From a virus, in the IMG/VR virus record IMGVR_UViG_3300013233_000856, positions 62,001 through 126,000 of that record: 64,000 bases of DNA; one strand, written 5' to 3'. Positions within the stretch are counted from its first letter, which is position 1. Each line of letters starts with the position of its first letter. Of this stretch, positions 17,726 to 26,428 are shown piece after piece. The notes under the pieces are model-generated. The model did no database searches. It was not told where the DNA came from and saw nothing but the letters and a program-made list of their open reading frames with translations. The position numbers and the translations under genes are program-made.

Positions 17726-20700
17726 TCATCCGCACTTGGACCATCCGCAGTCCATGCAGGTCATGCAGAGCCCCTCTACCTTGACGTTGCGCTGGCTGCA
17801 CGATGGACACTTGAACTTGCCGATGGTCTCCTCTGCCCTGACGTATTCGGACAGTACCCGTGCGCAGGCCCTGGCAAAGTTGGTGATCGGAACCTTGGAC
17901 TTCAATATCTGGTCGACCACGAACTCAAGAGGAGTACCATGACGCAGTGCCGTGCTCATCAGGCGGGTCACCAGCGATGCGTCCGTCTCCTCGTACCTGT
18001 TGAGCTGCCTTATCAGCATGGCTCCGCTCTCGAAGCTATAGGTGTTGCCCTTGTCGGTGCTCTCCTTGAAGATGGTCCCCTCCATCCCGCCTGATACGCA
18101 TGCCTTCTCGTGCTCCAGGGCGAACACCTCGTAGACCCTGTCGTCAAGGAGTCCCACGAAGACGGCATACTTCTGTCCGTTCGGCTTGATTACATGCACC
18201 CTAGCGTCCAGCCGTACCGGGCGCCTCGGCGCACTGCGGACCTCTATGGTGTCCTTTGTAGTCCGCTTGCTGACCAGGACTCCCTCGCGGGACCCGTCGC
18301 GGTAGACCGTGATACCCTTGCACCCGGCCCGCCAGGCCTCCACATAATACCGGCCCACTTCCTCCTCGGTCGCAGTCGACGGAAGGTTGACAGTATTCGA
18401 TATCGACTGGTCGATGTACCGCTGTATCGCTCCCTGCATCCTGATGCGGAACTCAGGACTGACTTCATGCGCCGACACGAAGTAATGTGGAAGGTCCTGG
18501 CCGTGTTCCTCGAGGTATTCCTTAGCGACGGGATGGAACACGTCATGCTCCACGACCTCCTTCGCGGTCCCCAGGTTGGTCTTCCGGACGTACTTCATCA
18601 TGAACACCGGCTCGGTTGACGACGAGCATCCGGCCAGGCATGATATGGATCCCGTCGGTGCTATCGCGTGCAGGGCTATGTTCCTGATGCCGGTCCGCCG
18701 GATGTCACACTGAATCTCGAACGGGAGCCTCTTGACGAACTCGGACCTGCAGTGCCTGTCGGCGTCGAACGCCGGGAAGGGACCCTTCTCGACCGCCAGC
18801 CGGCACGACTCGTCGTACGACGCGGTCATGAACGTCTCGAACACCTTCTCGGAGATCCGGACGGCATCGTCCGTGTCATATCCGGTGCGCATCTTCAGGA
18901 GCATGTCAGCAAAGCCCATCGCTCCAAGGCCAAGCCTGCGCCCGTTGTCATTGGCCCATTGCTGGAACTCCATCGGGGCCTTCTCGAGGGTAATGACGCC
19001 GTCCAGAAACCGCACAGCCGACCTGACGTCCTTCTCGAACGCCCCGTGGTCGAACGAGCAATCCTCTCGGAACGGACTGCGGACGTACTTCCCGAGGTTC
19101 ATGGACCCGAGATTGCACGAGTCCCCGTGGGACAGTGCTACCTCGCCGCAGTTGCCGACCCGCAGTCCAGAGACCGTCATCTCGTGATGCTCAGGCTCAG
19201 TAAGGCAGAAGGTCTCTTCCTCTCCGGCGTACTCGATCGAGACGACCTTCTTGTGCGTCCTCCTGGCAGAGTTTCCGGAACCGCAATGTGCGTCGAGCCA
19301 GGCGGCCAGAATCACGTTCCTCCATTCCTGCATGAACCCGATGGTCTCATGAAACCTCACTAGGTTCTCCCTGCGCGAAACGATCAACTCATATTGGGCT
19401 CTGAACGGATATGTCTTCCTGCCACCGTCCCCGTCGTTCATTTCCTTCATGCCAGGCTTCCTGCGCATGGTCACGGTCGAGTCAATACCGAGCTGGGACA
19501 GCATAAGCTGACAGTCGCTCAGTAGCCCGAGCCTAGACTGCGCAAGCCTTATTGATGCTGAACACCTTGACTCATTGATCTGAACGCTACCGTCCGCGCT
19601 GAACAGGCCACGCATGAACATGGCTATGGTCCGTTCGTTGCCGGTCCACATCGACGCAGGAATCAGGTGCTTCGAGCCCGGTACCAGGCCGTCCTCCGCC
19701 ATCAGCCGCCCAAGGACAATTGAGCAGATCTCTGCCTTTGCACAGTCGAAGCCCTTGTCCCGGACGATCCTCGGTTCATATTCCGGACACTGATCGGTCG
19801 AGGAGTTCGACCTTTCATAGACCTTTTTCATGGCATTCTTCAACGCCGGCATGGCCGCCTCTATGTCCCTGCCCCATGCACGCACATGGGCCCTATGGCC
19901 ACGTTCGAAACGCGAGACGGAACCATCTCCTATGGTCCATCCGGCCAACAGGGCATATTCCTCGTAGTCGAAGTCTCCAAACGACGTGTTGCGCTGGACA
20001 GGAACCATGTCGCCAGGAACGACGTCCCTGAGCGAAATCCTTCCCTTTCCCTTCACCGGGAACCTGTGCCCTGCAGTCGCGACGATGAAGGATCCGTCGT
20101 CATAGGTGACCCGGTAGACCGGTGCGGCCTCGGACGTGCGGTACACGCAGCTGGAACCAGTCAGGCCCGTCCTGCTCACTATTCGCTGAGCCTGTTCCCG
20201 GACGGACTCCTCGCAGTGTTCCTTGAAGCCCTGCTCGGCCCAGAGCTCGCGGGCTCTGCGATATCCACGCTCCGTCAGGATCCGCATATCCCCGGCCAGG
20301 CACGGGTTGGTAGTTAGGCACTTGAACCTGTCGTACTGCTGGGCCGGAACCTCCCTGCAGGTGGCGTCCCAGAACAGCAGTCCTGGCTCTGCGCGCTTCC
20401 ATGCGAAGTGGACTATCTTGTTCCACAGGTCCCGCGCCGAGACCGTGCTGTACGTCCTGCCGCCCCACCGGAGGTCGAACGGCGCATCGTCCAGGACAGC
20501 GCGCATGAACTCGTCGGTTACCTTGACGCTGACGTTGGCGTACCTGATCCTGTCGAGACCGTCGCCCTTGATCTCGACGAACTTCTCCACGTCCGGGTGA
20601 GCGACGTCCAGGCTCAGGAGCAACGCTCCGATCCTGGCGGACTGCCCTATCGTGCAGGTGACGGTGCTGAATAGGTCCATGAAGGCCACCGGCCCGCCTG

Positions 20701-21178
20701 ACGTCCTTGCTGCGTTGTGTACGGGATCTCCGCTCGGCCTGAGGACCGACAGGTCCACCCCGCAGCCGCCACCGGCCTTGTACGTCTGGGCCATCCTGTT
20801 TAGGCAGGTGAAGATCGCCTCGACGGAGTCGTCCTCTATCTCTATCACGTAGCAGTTCTTGAGAGTCACCGCAGCCGGATTGTCGAGCCCGTACATGATA
20901 CGCCCTGCGGGCACGAACTTGAAGTCCTCGAGCAGCTCTCGATATCTGCGATACGCCTTCCTGCCGCCGTCCGTCCTGGCCACCGCCTTAGCCATGCGGT
21001 CCCACATCGTGGCCGGACCGTCCTCCAGAAGCTCGCCATCCTCGTCGTGTAAGAGGTACTTGTCCACCAGCACGGTGGCGGCCAGGCTGTCTCCCAGCAG
21101 CTCCGTGCACTCCTCGATCACCCTCCTGCGGTCAAGCTTCCTGGTTGCGTCCCTGCGTCGTTCAAGCGTGGCCGTCAT
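17726..21178 (-). CDS. nrdJ: Class II (B12-dependent) ribonucleotide reductase with intein
   Basis: An 1150-residue precursor; the enzyme alone would be 766 residues. Residues 90-290 carry the reductase core (AGRIMYGLDNPAAVTLKNCY; GGGCGVDLSVLRPSGDPV; HPDVEKFVEIKGD). The C-terminus has four cysteines in a zinc ribbon (CPSCSQRN ... CMTCMDCGW), a hallmark of NrdJ-type adenosylcobalamin enzymes. The conserved NPCGE site is interrupted between P292 and C293 by a 384-residue intein (N676/C677 junction). The enzyme makes deoxynucleotides without a partner subunit or oxygen. ATG at 21178 with GAGG upstream. It sits just before the primase gene in a nucleotide/replication operon. Confidence 0.9.
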   Translation of the reverse strand: MTATLERRRDATRKLDRRRVIEECTELLGDSLAATVLVDKYLLHDEDGELLEDGPATMWDRMAKAVARTDGGRKAYRRYRELLEDFKFVPAGRIMYGLDNPAAVTLKNCYVIEIEDDSVEAIFTCLNRMAQTYKAGGGCGVDLSVLRPSGDPVHNAARTSGGPVAFMDLFSTVTCTIGQSARIGALLLSLDVAHPDVEKFVEIKGDGLDRIRYANVSVKVTDEFMRAVLDDAPFDLRWGGRTYSTVSARDLWNKIVHFAWKRAEPGLLFWDATCREVPAQQYDRFKCLTTNPCLAGDMRILTERGYRRARELWAEQGFKEHCEESVREQAQRIVSRTGLTGSSCVYRTSEAAPVYRVTYDDGSFIVATAGHRFPVKGKGRISLRDVVPGDMVPVQRNTSFGDFDYEEYALLAGWTIGDGSVSRFERGHRAHVRAWGRDIEAAMPALKNAMKKVYERSNSSTDQCPEYEPRIVRDKGFDCAKAEICSIVLGRLMAEDGLVPGSKHLIPASMWTGNERTIAMFMRGLFSADGSVQINESRCSASIRLAQSRLGLLSDCQLMLSQLGIDSTVTMRRKPGMKEMNDGDGGRKTYPFRAQYELIVSRRENLVRFHETIGFMQEWRNVILAAWLDAHCGSGNSARRTHKKVVSIEYAGEEETFCLTEPEHHEMTVSGLRVGNCGEVALSHGDSCNLGSMNLGKYVRSPFREDCSFDHGAFEKDVRSAVRFLDGVITLEKAPMEFQQWANDNGRRLGLGAMGFADMLLKMRTGYDTDDAVRISEKVFETFMTASYDESCRLAVEKGPFPAFDADRHCRSEFVKRLPFEIQCDIRRTGIRNIALHAIAPTGSISCLAGCSSSTEPVFMMKYVRKTNLGTAKEVVEHDVFHPVAKEYLEEHGQDLPHYFVSAHEVSPEFRIRMQGAIQRYIDQSISNTVNLPSTATEEEVGRYYVEAWRAGCKGITVYRDGSREGVLVSKRTTKDTIEVRSAPRRPVRLDARVHVIKPNGQKYAVFVGLLDDRVYEVFALEHEKACVSGGMEGTIFKESTDKGNTYSFESGAMLIRQLNRYEETDASLVTRLMSTALRHGTPLEFVVDQILKSKVPITNFARACARVLSEYVRAEETIGKFKCPSCSQRNVKVEGLCMTCMDCGWSKCG
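19151..20302 (-). mobile_element. LAGLIDADG intein in the ribonucleotide reductase
   Basis: Residues 293-676 of the reductase precursor (384 codons). It starts CLAGDMRILTERGYRRA (block A with nucleophile Cys), has TAGH in block B, and two LAGLIDADG endonuclease motifs, LLAGWTIGDGSV (about 410-421) and FMRGLFSADGSV (about 521-532). The end is VGN followed by Cys, with Gly instead of the usual His before Asn. The exteins rejoin to NP-CGE, a universally conserved active-site region, a known favourite insertion place of RNR inteins. Both endonuclease motifs look intact, so homing may be active. Confidence 0.85.
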
Positions 21179-21187
21179 GGTGCGTCC

Positions 21188-21835
21188 TCATTCCTTGACA
21201 AAGTCCGTCCCCAACATCCGTTCCGCATGCGCCACTATCCTTTGACTGCAGCATAGCCTCGTCCTCGTGCGCAGCAGCTCGCGCATGCCCGGCATCGTTC
21301 CCTTCTCGTGTTCCCTGAGGCACGCCATCGCGCGCAGACATGGACTGAAGACCGCAAGCAGACAGGACGCAACGTATCCGGCATGATGCCACCTGACCAT
21401 GTCCGGATAGGCGTCCGGAACAGCCCTATGCAGCAGCACACTGGACCACGGTTCTCCATTCCTCCTTCGGGAACTTATGAAGCAGTATGACCTGGACATA
21501 GTACTGATTGTGCCTTCTTCGGCTTGACGGTCGCGCTCAAGCTTGGCGCAGCACAGCTCGACCAGGTCCTTGCACGCCAGGACACCGAGACCCCTTCGTG
21601 CCAGCTCCCTCCTACCGGCACTCTCCACCACGGCCCCAACGACGTACGGCAACATGTCATCCTCTATTCCGACCGCATCGGTGCGCTTCAGGAAGGCCTC
21701 CAGATGACGCCAGCTATACGTCTTGCGCGGATCCGTGCCGGAGCCGAACGACACGTTCTTGCCATAGCGGCGCGCCGCGTCCCTGAACACCAGGAACACC
21801 TTGGCTATTCTGGCATCGTCGACCACTCGTCCCAT
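21188..21835 (-). CDS. Hypothetical protein upstream of nrdJ
   Basis: A 215-residue helical protein. The ATG at 21835 (MGRVVDDARIAKVFLVF) is chosen; an upstream extension has no ribosome binding site and a poor composition. It has several Cys residues (LCCAKLERD; RLCCSQR), but no clear zinc pattern. A GTATTTGA motif lies 34 bases upstream, and the next gene downstream is nrdJ after nine bases, so it may be the first gene of a nucleotide-metabolism/primase operon. I do not recognise the family. Confidence 0.55.
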   Translation of the reverse strand: MGRVVDDARIAKVFLVFRDAARRYGKNVSFGSGTDPRKTYSWRHLEAFLKRTDAVGIEDDMLPYVVGAVVESAGRRELARRGLGVLACKDLVELCCAKLERDRQAEEGTISTMSRSYCFISSRRRNGEPWSSVLLHRAVPDAYPDMVRWHHAGYVASCLLAVFSPCLRAMACLREHEKGTMPGMRELLRTRTRLCCSQRIVAHAERMLGTDFVKE

Positions 21836-21869
21836 CCTAGTTGGCTCCGTAGATAACCGATGCAAGCAC

Positions 21870-21877
21870 TCAAATAC
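21870..21877 (-). promoter_or_regulatory. GTATTTGA early/middle-promoter-like motif
   Basis: GTATTTGA on the minus strand in the 53-base divergent gap between the genes starting at 21835 (minus) and 21889 (plus). It is one of five such motifs before minus-strand replication or metabolism genes. Confidence 0.4.
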
Positions 21878-21888
21878 TGGAGAAGCAA

Positions 21889-22242
21889 ATGAGCAAGAAG
21901 GTCCGCAGGAAGCCCGGAGAACAGGGCAGAAAAGCCACGGAGACCACCAAGGGAGCTTTGTCGGACACCCATCCAGTCGAAGTTGATCCATCCAAGGCCA
22001 GGGACGAAGAAGAGGCCAAGGAGATGCTCGGCGCAGTCGAGAAGTGGATTGATGGCATAGCCGAAGACGTAGGTGAGCTAGCCAAGAAGCACCGCATCAA
22101 GGCCTACGCGCTGCTGTTCGTGCATCCTGCGACCGGCAAGGTGATGTACCTGTCGAACCTCGACCGCTATAACGCCACTCGAATGTCTGCAGTGGCGGTC
22201 AGAAGAATGAAGCAAGAAATAGCCGAAGAACTAGCGGTCTAG
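21889..22242 (+). CDS. Small charged hypothetical protein
   Basis: A 117-residue plus-strand protein with ATG at 21889 and GGAG 6 bases before it. The N-terminal 40 residues are lysine/arginine-rich and probably disordered. The remainder is an acidic helix (ARDEEEAKEMLGAVEKWIDG) followed by a basic beta-alpha part (YALLFVHPATGKVMYLSNLD). It is transcribed against its neighbours and ends in a 4-base overlap with the convergent glycosyltransferase gene. No function recognised. Confidence 0.55.
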   Translation: MSKKVRRKPGEQGRKATETTKGALSDTHPVEVDPSKARDEEEAKEMLGAVEKWIDGIAEDVGELAKKHRIKAYALLFVHPATGKVMYLSNLDRYNATRMSAVAVRRMKQEIAEELAV

Positions 22243-24203
22243 AGACCATAGATGTTGCGCAGGTTCTCGCACAGCGAAGCAACCCTGTCCTTCATTGGAA
22301 CCTCCCGCATGCGCTTCAGGATCTCCTCATTTCGCCTACCGTGCACGGTCTGCCATCCCGGCATGCGCACATGGAAGAGGTGAAACAGGACGGTATCTCC
22401 GTCCCTACACATCTCCGTGCATTGCTCCAGCCTATCTTGGAACTCCTTATCCTCGGAACCGTATCCGATGAACTCCTCGCACAGTCCACCTATCCTAATG
22501 TACGCTTCCTTCCTTATGCCTATGCTTCCCCCCGCAAATTCACTGCTCGTCCTAGTGATCTCGGAGTGCCCAATCGACAGGTTGTCCAGGCAGACCTCGT
22601 TGGAGGACTCCTCGGTCAGGTAGACGACCTTGCCACAGACGTGCGCGGACTCATGGTCGTTCAACGTCCTTACCACCGTGGACAGATAATTTCCGTGGAC
22701 CAGGACGTCCGCGTCATGCAGCACCAGATGCCCGTGCGAGCTGATGGACGCACCCAGGTTTAGGGCCGTCGACTTCGAAAACTCGGACGGGCCGCCGACG
22801 AGTACGTGCCGAGCCCCAGTGGTCTCCGACCATTCAACGCGCCGCTCTCCATCCTGTTCAACCACTATAACCTCGACGAGCGGATGGCGCTGGGCCCGCA
22901 GGTTGTTCATGACAGCCAGGACATGGGGAATATTATCCTGGTCCCTGGACCGAAAAGGGACGATGCAGCTTACCCCTTTCACGTCCGACTGCGTGGTCCT
23001 GCCGACGTAAATCCGGTTCCGGTCGCTGCGTAGCTTCTTGAACAGGACGCGGGACCTGGATAGTTCGGACGACTTCTCCGAGCCAACTGCAGACGCGTCT
23101 GGACAGATCTTCAGAAACATGTCGGAGCCGACGACGTCGTGATAACCGGGAGGCTGTATTCCGCTCATAGATATGCGGTGTGACCAGTCGACGTGCTCCA
23201 TGCCATACAATCCGAACCTCTCGTCGAAGAAGCCAGCGGTCCTTCCTGCCTCGTCGTCGTACACGAGCACCGCCCCGTGCGGCTTCTCTGTTATAGTCCA
23301 TATCGTATGCTTGCCTAACTTCCGCCTGGTCCCATCAGTGGCCCTAGCACCCTGGACTCCGGACTGGCGCATGCAGAAGTGGTGATAGCCGTGCTCCTTC
23401 ATGGCGGAGACGTAGTGATGCTCCCATCCCGGCCTGAGCACTTCTACGTCGTCGTTCATGATGATCCTGTACCGGAACCTCTCGAGGCACTGCATGAGCC
23501 TGTTCGTGTTTCCAGCGACTCCGATGCGCCTGTCACTGTGCAGTATGGCGAATTCCTGTCCGGACAGTCCTTCGGTATATCTCCTGGTGCGCGCGTCCGT
23601 GGATTCGTCGCTTATGACCACGGTTGTCTTCGTCAGGTCGGTGTGTCTACGCAGGGACTCAACCAGCCGCCTCAGGCTGCCAATGCGGTTGTAGCTCAAT
23701 ATTCCGACTCCGACCTCGTTCGAGACTGGAACCACTGGTATCCTGTCGAGCTCGGTCCCGATGGGCCTGGAAAGGACCGCCGCCTGCTTCTTCCTTGCTA
23801 CCTTCTTCGGCCTGGCCTGCATGCGCCGAAGCTTGGTCTGTCTAGCCACCTGCATGCGCTGCAGCTTGGTCTGCCTGACCGCCTGCATCTTGGTCCTCAA
23901 TCTCTCTGCGTGCTGTCTGGCCCGGTTCGACGTGGCAGCGTTCCTGGCACGCTCGGCCTCCGACCGCAGGACCTGCGCACGCATCGCCCTCGACTTTGCC
24001 TCGGCCATGCGACGCACCGGTACGGCGGTTGGCCCAGACACGTTGCTCCTGGTCACCTTGAGATACCTGGGCACGTACCTGTCAAAGTACTGATCGAGGG
24101 CCTTGCGCTGAGACCTTGCGAACTGCACCTTCTCGAGCCTAGGTGGAGGGCCGGTCAATATCACTATCCTGCCCGTTATGTTCAGATATTCGTTTCTCGG
24201 CAT
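22239..24203 (-). CDS. Two-module family 2 glycosyltransferase with basic coiled-coil N-terminus
   Basis: A 654-residue protein with two GT-A modules. Residues 1-150 are basic and helical, with repeated 'RQTKLQRMQVARQTKLRRMQ' units. Module 1 (about 160-370) opens GVGILSYNRIGSLRRL and has NDDVEVL in the DxD position. Module 2 (about 395-640) opens VSCIVPFRSRDQDN, has HDADVLVHG, and a GYGSEDKEF segment like the ED-x-F motif of beta-1,4-galactosyl/GalNAc transferases. The enzyme probably adds two sugars, or one module is for binding. It overlaps the P-loop kinase gene by 65 bases. A role in glycosylating DNA or virion protein is possible; the substrate is unknown. Confidence 0.8.
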   Translation of the reverse strand: MPRNEYLNITGRIVILTGPPPRLEKVQFARSQRKALDQYFDRYVPRYLKVTRSNVSGPTAVPVRRMAEAKSRAMRAQVLRSEAERARNAATSNRARQHAERLRTKMQAVRQTKLQRMQVARQTKLRRMQARPKKVARKKQAAVLSRPIGTELDRIPVVPVSNEVGVGILSYNRIGSLRRLVESLRRHTDLTKTTVVISDESTDARTRRYTEGLSGQEFAILHSDRRIGVAGNTNRLMQCLERFRYRIIMNDDVEVLRPGWEHHYVSAMKEHGYHHFCMRQSGVQGARATDGTRRKLGKHTIWTITEKPHGAVLVYDDEAGRTAGFFDERFGLYGMEHVDWSHRISMSGIQPPGYHDVVGSDMFLKICPDASAVGSEKSSELSRSRVLFKKLRSDRNRIYVGRTTQSDVKGVSCIVPFRSRDQDNIPHVLAVMNNLRAQRHPLVEVIVVEQDGERRVEWSETTGARHVLVGGPSEFSKSTALNLGASISSHGHLVLHDADVLVHGNYLSTVVRTLNDHESAHVCGKVVYLTEESSNEVCLDNLSIGHSEITRTSSEFAGGSIGIRKEAYIRIGGLCEEFIGYGSEDKEFQDRLEQCTEMCRDGDTVLFHLFHVRMPGWQTVHGRRNEEILKRMREVPMKDRVASLCENLRNIYGL

Positions 24204-24732
24204 TTCCCTTCCTCACGGCCATGATCGCCGAAACCAGACTATCTACGTCTGGCTCTGTAGTACCGTCGAGAAATACCTTCACGTCGGCCATTCTGGACAG
24301 CTCTGGGATACTCTCAAGCATCTTCTCGCGGTACCTGTCCATCGTCTCCGCCGTAAGGAAGTCCTTGCCGCGCTCCACGCACTCCTCTACGGGGCACTTA
24401 ACGTAGGCATATAGCACGGCATGCCGAAACCTTCTAGCTAGGCGAAAGTATCTGGACATGATCCGCAGCGAGGCGCAGGCCGTGTCGTATATCAGGACGT
24501 CGCCCGACCCGCAGCACTCCATCTGTTCCATTAGGACGTCCAGCGAGACCGCCCAGGCGTCCAGGTCGCACTGCCTCTTCTCGAACTCTGGAAGGTCGTC
24601 ATAATCCTCGGGACGCATTGACTTCGGCTCGATCACAGCATGATCAACGTCCATCTCGCGCAGCCTGTCAACAAGCACGGCGGTACACGTAGTCTTGCCC
24701 GCCTGCGGTAGACCTGCCATGAAGACGACCAT
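24139..24732 (-). CDS. P-loop kinase
   Basis: A 197-residue P-loop NTPase. GLPQAGKTT is the Walker A loop close to the N-terminus, followed by a helix and 'HAVIEPKSMRPEDYDD'. The downstream pattern (DVLIYDTACASL; AVLYAYVKCPVEECVERGKD) is that of small-molecule kinases of the AAA_33/APS-kinase/Zeta-like group. ATG at 24732 replaces an upstream TTG; a GTATTTGA motif lies only 5 bases before it. With three PAPS-type sulfotransferases in the window, an adenylylsulfate-kinase-like role that makes PAPS is attractive but unproven; a sugar or nucleoside kinase is equally possible. Confidence 0.65.
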   Translation of the reverse strand: MVVFMAGLPQAGKTTCTAVLVDRLREMDVDHAVIEPKSMRPEDYDDLPEFEKRQCDLDAWAVSLDVLMEQMECCGSGDVLIYDTACASLRIMSRYFRLARRFRHAVLYAYVKCPVEECVERGKDFLTAETMDRYREKMLESIPELSRMADVKVFLDGTTEPDVDSLVSAIMAVRKGNAEKRISEHNGQDSDIDRPST

Positions 24733-24737
24733 GCTGG

Positions 24738-24745
24738 TCAAATAC
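24738..24745 (-). promoter_or_regulatory. GTATTTGA early/middle-promoter-like motif
   Basis: GTATTTGA on the minus strand, 5 bases before the ATG at 24732. If it is a -10 type element the mRNA would be almost leaderless. No SD is visible between it and the ATG. Confidence 0.35.
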
Positions 24746-24751
24746 GCCGGA

Positions 24752-25069
24752 TCATATGCCCAGCTTACCGTACGGATATTTCAAGCTGGTGGTGGCCGCA
24801 TACGTGCTGGACCCAGGAGACCATATGCTGCCTCCGCCCCCGCCTGTCTTCTCCGGCTGCCAGACCCTCTCCATGCTCCTGCGCGACTTCCTTCCATACT
24901 TGTCCTTCTTCCTGCCCTTCCTGCTGAGGGACTCTACGGATACCTTCTGCCCGAACCATTTCCGCTTCCGTTTCCTCCTCTTAAGACCGCTCGCTGGAAA
25001 ATAGTTTCCAGGGCCGACGTCTATTGCTGCCGTTGCCGTAACGGACTCAAGCATTGCGCTCAGCTTCAT
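24752..25069 (-). CDS. Small basic hypothetical protein
   Basis: A 105-residue protein with ATG at 25069 and a GGAGGAAGG site. It has a lysine/arginine-rich centre (KRRKRKRKW; SRKGRKKDKYGRKSRRS) and a Gly-rich stretch after it (KTGGGGGS). Such composition fits a nucleic-acid binding or basic virion-associated protein. The ORF on the opposite strand at 24756 is a shadow. It overlaps the end of the gene at 25047 by 23 bases. Confidence 0.55.
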   Translation of the reverse strand: MKLSAMLESVTATAAIDVGPGNYFPASGLKRRKRKRKWFGQKVSVESLSRKGRKKDKYGRKSRRSMERVWQPEKTGGGGGSIWSPGSSTYAATTSLKYPYGKLGI

Positions 25070-25679
25070 GTCCTTCCTCCGCGCTTAACTTTGACGGAGG
25101 ACTTGTCCTACCATAGACGGGAACTATGGCCCCGTCACGTTCCATGTGCTTGAACACGGACGGCTTGATGATGAACGATGACCTCCCATACATCTCCTCG
25201 CCCGAGATCATCTTGCCATACAGTGAATCGTCCAGGACCATCGGACCAGCGGCTACCTTCTGGATCGGAACCTCCTGCCTGCCGATGAAGTCACGGAGAT
25301 AACCTGGACTGCAGAACTTGTTGAGCGACACGCGCACGTCAACCAGTAGCGGTCCCTCCGCTCCGAAGGCCCAGTAGAAGATCGCGTTCGGTATGCCGAC
25401 ATACTTCATGGTGGCCACTATACGGTGGCTATACTTCTTCATCACCTCCTCGACGACCGGAACGATGTCTCCGGGATCTTCTGCGTCGAGCACCCTTCCG
25501 TCGAAGGCGGCCAGCCTGACGAACACGTCCCCATCCTGCCTGGAGACCAGCATGGCCAGGCCTTCCGTACCGTATTCCTCGATGACGTAGATTATCCTGT
25601 TGCGCAGCTGCTGCACGTGCTTCAGGCCCACTATCTCTGGATATGGAAGGATCTCCGGAAGCTCTACAATCCTACTCAT
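25047..25679 (-). CDS. Hypothetical protein
   Basis: A 210-residue protein; ATG at 25679 (MSRIVELPEILPYPEI) is chosen over one 18 bases upstream, with GGAG in the preceding gene end. The sequence alternates beta strands and helices (RNRIIYVIEEYGTEGLAML; VFVRLAAFDGRVLDAED; VEEVMKKYSHRIVATMKYVG) without a motif I can name. The ATG overlaps the stop region of the 25672 gene, so the two are coupled. Confidence 0.55.
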   Translation of the reverse strand: MSRIVELPEILPYPEIVGLKHVQQLRNRIIYVIEEYGTEGLAMLVSRQDGDVFVRLAAFDGRVLDAEDPGDIVPVVEEVMKKYSHRIVATMKYVGIPNAIFYWAFGAEGPLLVDVRVSLNKFCSPGYLRDFIGRQEVPIQKVAAGPMVLDDSLYGKMISGEEMYGRSSFIIKPSVFKHMERDGAIVPVYGRTSPPSKLSAEEGHEAERNA

Positions 25680-25992
25680 CGATGTACCAGACTCCATCCT
25701 GGAGAACGTGATATTCTCCTCCCATGGACGACCTCATTGCGGAGAGGGAGACCTTCCTTGTGTTCTTCGCGTATTCAGCCTCCAGCATGGTGAACAACAG
25801 CTTAGGCAGGCCCTCGATAATTACGTGCAGAACGTCTCCGTCAATCGCCCCTATGACCCCGTACCATCTAGTGAAGAAGCCATGCCAGATGACGAAGTCG
25901 CCGATATTAGGAGTCCACTTACGCAGAGAGGCAAACTGCGCGAGGGCTACGGACGAGGAACCAAGACGCGTGCCCGCAGTGCTATTCTGCAT
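25672..25992 (-). CDS. Hypothetical protein
   Basis: A 106-residue protein with ATG at 25992. Its core (WTPNIGDFVIWHGFFTRWYG and VIGAIDGDVLHVIIEGLP) reads like a small SH3-type beta barrel seen in phage proteins, followed by KVSLSAMRSSMGGEYHVLQD. No catalytic residues visible. It overlaps the neighbouring genes at both ends, indicating an operon with 25047 and 25982. Confidence 0.55.
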   Translation of the reverse strand: MQNSTAGTRLGSSSVALAQFASLRKWTPNIGDFVIWHGFFTRWYGVIGAIDGDVLHVIIEGLPKLLFTMLEAEYAKNTRKVSLSAMRSSMGGEYHVLQDGVWYIDE

Positions 25993-26428
25993 CGTCCACC
26001 TCGTAGAACTTCAACGATGTCGGATCAAACTCGTACGTAGTCCCTCCGAGGTGCCACTGCACACGGTAACCGTTCCTGCGGCCCATCAGCCTACGCTCAA
26101 TAACGAGGTCCACTGCAAAGCTGGTCATGCGCAGTCCACCGGCCTCCTTCGCCTCTTCGTCATATTTCCTGACTACTTCCATGCCATCCCTAAGGGCCTT
26201 CAGAAGGGAGGGCCTTGAGCTGCGTGCCTTGATCGTCCCCTTCCTGTCTCCACCGTCCTCCTGCCACCCGACGTCCACCTCGAACCCAACCGGAGCGGTG
26301 TTGTCCTGCTCGATCATGGACCTTATCATCGCGAACAGGTCCTCGGGGCTGCGCAGAGGCCTGATGGCCACTCCGATCTCATGTGGTTCGTCCACAATGA
26401 GGTCAGGAACTACACCATCCTCAGACAT
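25982..26428 (-). CDS. Hypothetical protein
   Basis: A 148-residue protein; ATG at 26428 (MSEDGVVPDLIVDEPHEIGV) with GGAGG 5 bases upstream. A central helix (LLKALRDGMEVVRKYDEEAK) separates two beta-rich parts, the last (YRVQWHLGGTTYEFDPTSLKF) with strongly aromatic strands. Function unknown. It overlaps the membrane protein gene at its 5' end and the 25672 gene at its 3' end. Confidence 0.55.
   Translation of the reverse strand: MSEDGVVPDLIVDEPHEIGVAIRPLRSPEDLFAMIRSMIEQDNTAPVGFEVDVGWQEDGGDRKGTIKARSSRPSLLKALRDGMEVVRKYDEEAKEAGGLRMTSFAVDLVIERRLMGRRNGYRVQWHLGGTTYEFDPTSLKFYEVDDAE

Noticed and set aside
24756-25004. Plus-strand 82-codon ORF
   Set aside because: Opposite to a minus-strand gene with a strong GGAGG and operon overlaps; Pro/Leu-rich shadow composition.
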